Shown here: positions 22,319 to 25,362 of the stretch, in pieces
How positions within the stretch are numbered: position 1 is the stretch's first letter
How the letters are laid out: each line of letters starts with the position of its first letter
Source: Dehalococcoidia bacterium
GTDB lineage: Bacteria; Chloroflexota; Dehalococcoidia; Dehalococcoidales; JAUWYK01
Length of the DNA stretch: 25,362 nt
Direction: 5' to 3'
Assembly: GCA_030615865.1 (NCBI GenBank)
Contig: JAUWYK010000019.1
Coordinates: 1 to 25,362 of the forward strand
Translations under genes and position numbers: made by a program
The notes under the pieces: generated by a model
What the model was told of the DNA's origin: nothing
Databases searched by the model: none
Seen by the model: only the letters and a program-made list of their open reading frames with translations

Positions 22319-22735
22319 CTATTCACCCATAATTTGCACTACGATTTGCCTTGACCTCGGCCTGTTGTCGAAATCCACCAGCACTATTTGCTGCCAGGTG
22401 CCTAGAGCTAGCCTTTTGTCAGTAAACGGAATTACTAACGAGGCACCCAGTAGCGAGGCTCGGACATGGGAGTACCCGTTGCCCTCACCCCAGGCGCGGT
22501 CGTGTTTATAGGGGATATCTTGGGGGACATTTCGCTCCCACATACCCTGGAAGTCAGAGAGCAATCCAGATTCAAACTCAATGGTGGAAATCCCGGCGGT
22601 GGAGCCGGAGATAAACAGGGTAACCGTTCCATTAGTTACCTCCGTCTCAGCTAACTGCTCTCGTACTTCTGGCGTAATGTCAATAATATCGCAGTGCCCT
22701 TTACTTTCAAGACTAATTCTCTTGGTGACTACCAT
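22319..22735 (-). CDS. YjbQ family protein (UPF0047, thiamine phosphate synthase-like)
   Basis: A 138-residue cytoplasmic protein of the YjbQ family, for which a secondary thiamine-phosphate synthase activity has been described in Escherichia coli, although the main role is unclear. Characteristic segments are GSTAGISTIEFESGLLSDF, GNGYSHVRASLLGASLVIPF and LALGTWQQIVLVDFDNRPRSR, and the length is typical. AGGAGG lies six bases before the ATG. It is the fourth gene of a minus-strand series after carB, pyrK and the flavoprotein, with 78 bases separating it from the latter. Confidence 0.9.
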   Translation of the reverse strand: MVVTKRISLESKGHCDIIDITPEVREQLAETEVTNGTVTLFISGSTAGISTIEFESGLLSDFQGMWERNVPQDIPYKHDRAWGEGNGYSHVRASLLGASLVIPFTDKRLALGTWQQIVLVDFDNRPRSRQIVVQIMGE

Positions 22736-22772
22736 AGTACGCCTCCTAAAAATGATACTGTCTTCTCAATCA

Positions 22773-22787
22773 GAGCAGATACTGCTC
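22773..22787. repeat. Short perfect hairpin between flavoprotein and yjbQ genes
   Basis: GAGCAG (22773-22778) pairs with CTGCTC (22782-22787) around ATA. It lies in the 78-base spacer. No T-run follows on the minus strand, so termination is doubtful; it may shape or stabilise the message. Confidence 0.35.
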
Positions 22788-22813
22788 AGGATGAACTGGT
22801 ACCCTAGGTGGGG

Positions 22814-23380
22814 CTAGGTATTCAGTTTTTTCACCAAGAAGGCCACATTCTTACCAAATCTCCAGGCGGTGGCGAGTCCTTCTCCGTCATTTTCTACATC
22901 GCCCTTCTCTCGGCCAAAGGCAATATTCCAGTATGTTGAACCGGGCACAAAAAATCCCTCAATATGAAACCAAAATATGAGCTGAGCCAAGGTAAAGTTC
23001 TGTCCAGCGCGGCGGGCTACAACCAGAGGCCCGCCTACTTTCCCCTCAAACACCCTGCCGTTATTTGCCGAAATGTAGCCCGTCCTTTCCATTAGAGCTT
23101 TCAGCAAGGCTGTTGCCGAGCCATAGTACACTGGTGTGGCCAAAATTATAGCTTCAGCCCTCTTCATTTTGGTATATATTGGGAAGAGGTCATCATTGAT
23201 GGGACATTGCTCTCCATTTTTACAGTCCGTACAGGCGTTACAAGGTCGGATATCCAAACCGCTTAACGTTACTAGTTCGGTGTCTAATCCCTCCTCTGCT
23301 ATGGCCTTCAAGGTATGTTTGGTTAGTATTTCCGTATTTCCGCCCTTTCTTGGACTACCGACAATACCAATTGCTTTCAT
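22814..23380 (-). CDS. Iron-sulfur flavoprotein (flavodoxin-like NADPH-dependent reductase family)
   Basis: A 188-residue protein with a flavodoxin-like fold. The FMN phosphate loop is GSPRKGGNTEIL (residues 8-19), and ATPVYYGSATALLKALMERT is the second flavin-binding part. Between them Cys47-x2-Cys50-x2-Cys53-x5-Cys59 forms the compact cysteine motif (C-x2-C-x2-C-x4-7-C) that carries a [4Fe-4S] cluster in iron-sulfur flavoproteins. Such proteins transfer electrons from ferredoxin, and some reduce oxygen or peroxide in anaerobes; the reaction here is unknown. AAGGAGGGG precedes the ATG. It lies 42 bases after pyrK on the same strand, in one possible operon. Confidence 0.88.
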   Translation of the reverse strand: MKAIGIVGSPRKGGNTEILTKHTLKAIAEEGLDTELVTLSGLDIRPCNACTDCKNGEQCPINDDLFPIYTKMKRAEAIILATPVYYGSATALLKALMERTGYISANNGRVFEGKVGGPLVVARRAGQNFTLAQLIFWFHIEGFFVPGSTYWNIAFGREKGDVENDGEGLATAWRFGKNVAFLVKKLNT

Positions 23381-23422
23381 GATACCCCTCCTTCTGTCAC
23401 TGATACTAATAGATAAATGGCT

Positions 23423-24202
23423 TCAGATATCAGCTAGTTCATCCCACAGGATATCGTCTAAATCAAATATTGGTCCGTCCTTGCATACCTGACTCAGTCC
23501 GCTTTTGGTTTTTACCGTGCACCCGTAGCAGATGCCCAGCCCGCATCCCATCCTCACCTCCAGGGAAACCTGGGCTGGCTTTGCTTTGAGAAGCTCTTGC
23601 TTTTGGGCAGCTATGGTCTGATACATTGAGCTAGGTCCACAGGCAAAGATTTGGTCTGCCCAGCCAATAAAATCGGGCAGGAGGTCAGTTATCATGCCCT
23701 TTTTGCCCCCGGTTCCATCTTCGGTGGCGGTGACGAGCTTGACTTCAGAGGGCAGGAGATGCCCCGGGTAAAGCTGGGTGGCGGTTGGTGCCCCTTGGAG
23801 CAGCGTTACCGAGCATCTTCGGTTCAGGGCTTGCTGAGCCAGAAAGACTAATGGAGCAATGCCAATGCCGCCAGCCACCAGCAGCAGGTTATGTGAGCCG
23901 GGATGAACGGAGTAGCCTTTGCCTAATGCTCCCAGCAGGTCTAGATTATCACCGGCCTGGCATTGAGATAGCCACCGAGTACCCCTCCCCACCACGTTGA
24001 ATAGCAAGGCAAGTCTCTTCCCATCTAGTTGATGGATGCTGAGCGGGCGGCGTAGTTGATATTCCAACCCTTCCCCGCAGCGGACCATGACAAATTGCCC
24101 TGGCTGGGTTGGGGAGGCTATGGGGGGACAATCTAGCCAGATAAGGTAGACCCCGGGCATTATTTCATTATTGGAAATAACGGCAGCTTTAGCTTGCCTC
24201 AA
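23423..24202 (-). CDS. pyrK: Dihydroorotate dehydrogenase electron transfer subunit
   Basis: A 259-residue flavo-iron-sulfur subunit that passes electrons from the type 1B dihydroorotate dehydrogenase (PyrD) to NAD+. The FAD-binding RRPLSI (residues 51-56), the pyridine-nucleotide region GGIGIAPL (111-118) and CGP (188-190) are clear. The [2Fe-2S] ligands are Cys220-x4-Cys225-x2-Cys228-x11-Cys240. The start is TTG, overlapping the carB TGA stop by four bases, with AAAGGAA just upstream. PyrK beside CarB places it in pyrimidine synthesis. pyrD is not in the window and is not the next gene downstream, where it is often found. Confidence 0.94.
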   Translation of the reverse strand: MRQAKAAVISNNEIMPGVYLIWLDCPPIASPTQPGQFVMVRCGEGLEYQLRRPLSIHQLDGKRLALLFNVVGRGTRWLSQCQAGDNLDLLGALGKGYSVHPGSHNLLLVAGGIGIAPLVFLAQQALNRRCSVTLLQGAPTATQLYPGHLLPSEVKLVTATEDGTGGKKGMITDLLPDFIGWADQIFACGPSSMYQTIAAQKQELLKAKPAQVSLEVRMGCGLGICYGCTVKTKSGLSQVCKDGPIFDLDDILWDELADI

Positions 24203-25362
24203 GCGGGTTCCTTTCTCCGATAGTCTGATAGCGGCTGAGCGCTATAAATCTGGCTCCCGCTGAGCAGTACCTCCAAGGCAGCTTGGGCGGTATCAAGGGA
24301 GGTAAAGCACGGGATGCGCTTCTCAGTAGCAGCCCGGCGGATTTGGAAGCCATCCCTCAGTGGAATTCGACCTCCGGTAATGGTATTGACGATGCCACTT
24401 ACTGTGTGGTCGTTGATAATGTCAATAACATTGGGGTGCCCCTCGCTCAACTTTTTGCTTATCATTGTTACCGGGAGTCCAGCTGCCTCAATCATATTTG
24501 CCGTGCCTTCGGTGGCATAGAGTTTGTAGCCTATCTGGGTGAACTTCTTGATTATAGGTAGTGCCTCCGGCTTATCCCTATCGGCGACGCTGAACAGTAT
24601 TGCTCCTTGGGGTAGAAGCATTAGTCCAGCGGCTTGAAGTGCCTTGGCTAAGGCGGCATCAAAGGTGTAGTCAATTCCCATTACCTCCCCGGTGGACTTC
24701 ATTTCGGGACCGAGATAGGTATCAACACCAAGTAGTTTTGACATAGAAAAGACTGGAGCCTTAATACCGACTAGATTTTGCCTTTGCCATAGTCCAGTGG
24801 TATAGCCTTGCTCCTTGAGGCTCTTACCCAGCATAACCTTGGTGGCTACATTTACCATCGGCACCCCGGTAACCTTGGAGATGAATGGGATAGTGCGGCT
24901 AGCCCGAGGGTTTACCTCCAATACATAAACTGATGACCCTTGAGTGGCACTGCCAGGCATAATAACGAACTGAATGTTCATTAAGCCTTTAATTTTGAGT
25001 CCCAGCCCTATTCGGATGGCATAATCAACAATAGTCTCTATCTCTGGCTCGGTCAGGTTTACCCCGGGATAGACCGCCATTGAGTCTCCACTATGCACTC
25101 CCGCCCGCTCAATATGCTCCATTATCCCGGGAATGAGCACACTTTCGCCATCACCTATGGCATCAACCTCAACCTCTTTCCCCTCCAGGTATTTATCAAT
25201 AAGGATGGGGTGCCTGGTATCCAGTTCCATAGCCAGGCTCATGTAACGGATTAGTTCACTGGCGTCATGCACTATTTCCATGGCTCTACCACCGAGAACA
25301 TAGCTCGGGCGAACCAATACCGGGTAACCGATAAGCTTAGCCACACTGAGGGCTTCATCTAC
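24199..25362 (-). CDS. carB: Carbamoyl-phosphate synthase large subunit, C-terminal part
   Basis: The final 387 residues of a roughly 1,070-residue enzyme; the rest lies beyond the right edge. CarB makes carbamoyl phosphate from bicarbonate, ammonia from the CarA subunit and two ATP, for pyrimidines and arginine. The visible part opens within the second ATP-grasp domain (IGYPVLVRPSYVLGGRAMEI), continues through EVNPRASRTIPFISKVTGVP, and ends with the regulatory MGS-like domain (ILFSVADRDKPEALPIIKKF, YATEGTANMI, NTITGGRIPLRDGFQIRRAA). The frame stays open to the window edge, so the GTG at 25344 is an internal codon. It is followed by pyrK with a TTGA overlap. Confidence 0.97.
   Translation of the reverse strand, partial: VDEALSVAKLIGYPVLVRPSYVLGGRAMEIVHDASELIRYMSLAMELDTRHPILIDKYLEGKEVEVDAIGDGESVLIPGIMEHIERAGVHSGDSMAVYPGVNLTEPEIETIVDYAIRIGLGLKIKGLMNIQFVIMPGSATQGSSVYVLEVNPRASRTIPFISKVTGVPMVNVATKVMLGKSLKEQGYTTGLWQRQNLVGIKAPVFSMSKLLGVDTYLGPEMKSTGEVMGIDYTFDAALAKALQAAGLMLLPQGAILFSVADRDKPEALPIIKKFTQIGYKLYATEGTANMIEAAGLPVTMISKKLSEGHPNVIDIINDHTVSGIVNTITGGRIPLRDGFQIRRAATEKRIPCFTSLDTAQAALEVLLSGSQIYSAQPLSDYRRKEPA

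Noticed and set aside
25344..25362. GTG at 25344 as start of carB
   Set aside because: The frame remains open to the window edge with typical CarB sequence (VDEALSVAKLIGYPV), so this is an internal codon of a truncated gene.

Overview
The window reads as chromosomal DNA of an anaerobic bacterium with moderate GC, frequent TTG and GTG starts and strong Shine-Dalgarno sequences. An aldehyde ferredoxin oxidoreductase, two desulforedoxin-like proteins, an iron-sulfur flavoprotein and a PyrK-type electron-transfer subunit all fit a strict anaerobe. Gene style and repeat style suggest Chloroflexota, class Dehalococcoidia. That placement is an inference, because no rRNA or other decisive marker gene is present.

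Layout, left to right. (1) 1-2004: the tail of a MoaD/ThiS-like protein ending in Gly-Gly, then an aldehyde ferredoxin oxidoreductase. (2) 2165-6580: a secreted subtilisin-like protease and, divergent from it, a 1041-residue membrane-anchored surface protein made of Ig-like and cadherin-like modules. (3) 6581-10167: a 577-base gap with an inverted repeat, a promoter and a structured leader, then a TRAP transporter operon (dctP, dctQ, dctM). (4) 10310-14678: a strong promoter, then two paralogous Tm-1-like (UPF0261) proteins on either side of an aryl/acyl-AMP ligase. (5) 14693-16338: a tRNA-Pro(GGG), a small unknown gene, then an A/T-rich overlapping three-gene cassette. The cassette has a HicB-like first gene, a perfect 14-bp palindrome at its promoter, and an IS1595-family transposase remnant at its end. 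(6) 16503-21237: a PpiC-type foldase and homoserine dehydrogenase, then threonine synthase. Homoserine dehydrogenase and threonine synthase are separated by an unknown A/T-rich gene flanked by two direct copies of a hairpin-rich dispersed repeat, plus a 16-codon scrap resembling the start of carB. (7) 21379-25362: folE on the plus strand. Convergent to it on the minus strand are carB (partial), pyrK, an iron-sulfur flavoprotein, a YjbQ-family protein and two tandem desulforedoxin-like genes with their own consensus promoter.

Working together: the TRAP system probably imports a carboxylate, and the AMP ligase beside it could activate that acid to an acyl-CoA. The two Tm-1-like proteins are the unexplained part of this unit. 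They differ in which of two conserved family motifs has decayed, so they may act as an unequal pair. Hom and ThrC belong to threonine synthesis, CarB and PyrK to pyrimidine synthesis, and FolE to pterin synthesis.

The strongest candidates for something undescribed are the Tm-1-like/AMP-ligase/Tm-1-like unit, the palindrome-controlled three-gene cassette at 15396-16196, and the repeat-flanked insertion between hom and thrC. No CRISPR array, rRNA or intact insertion sequence was seen.
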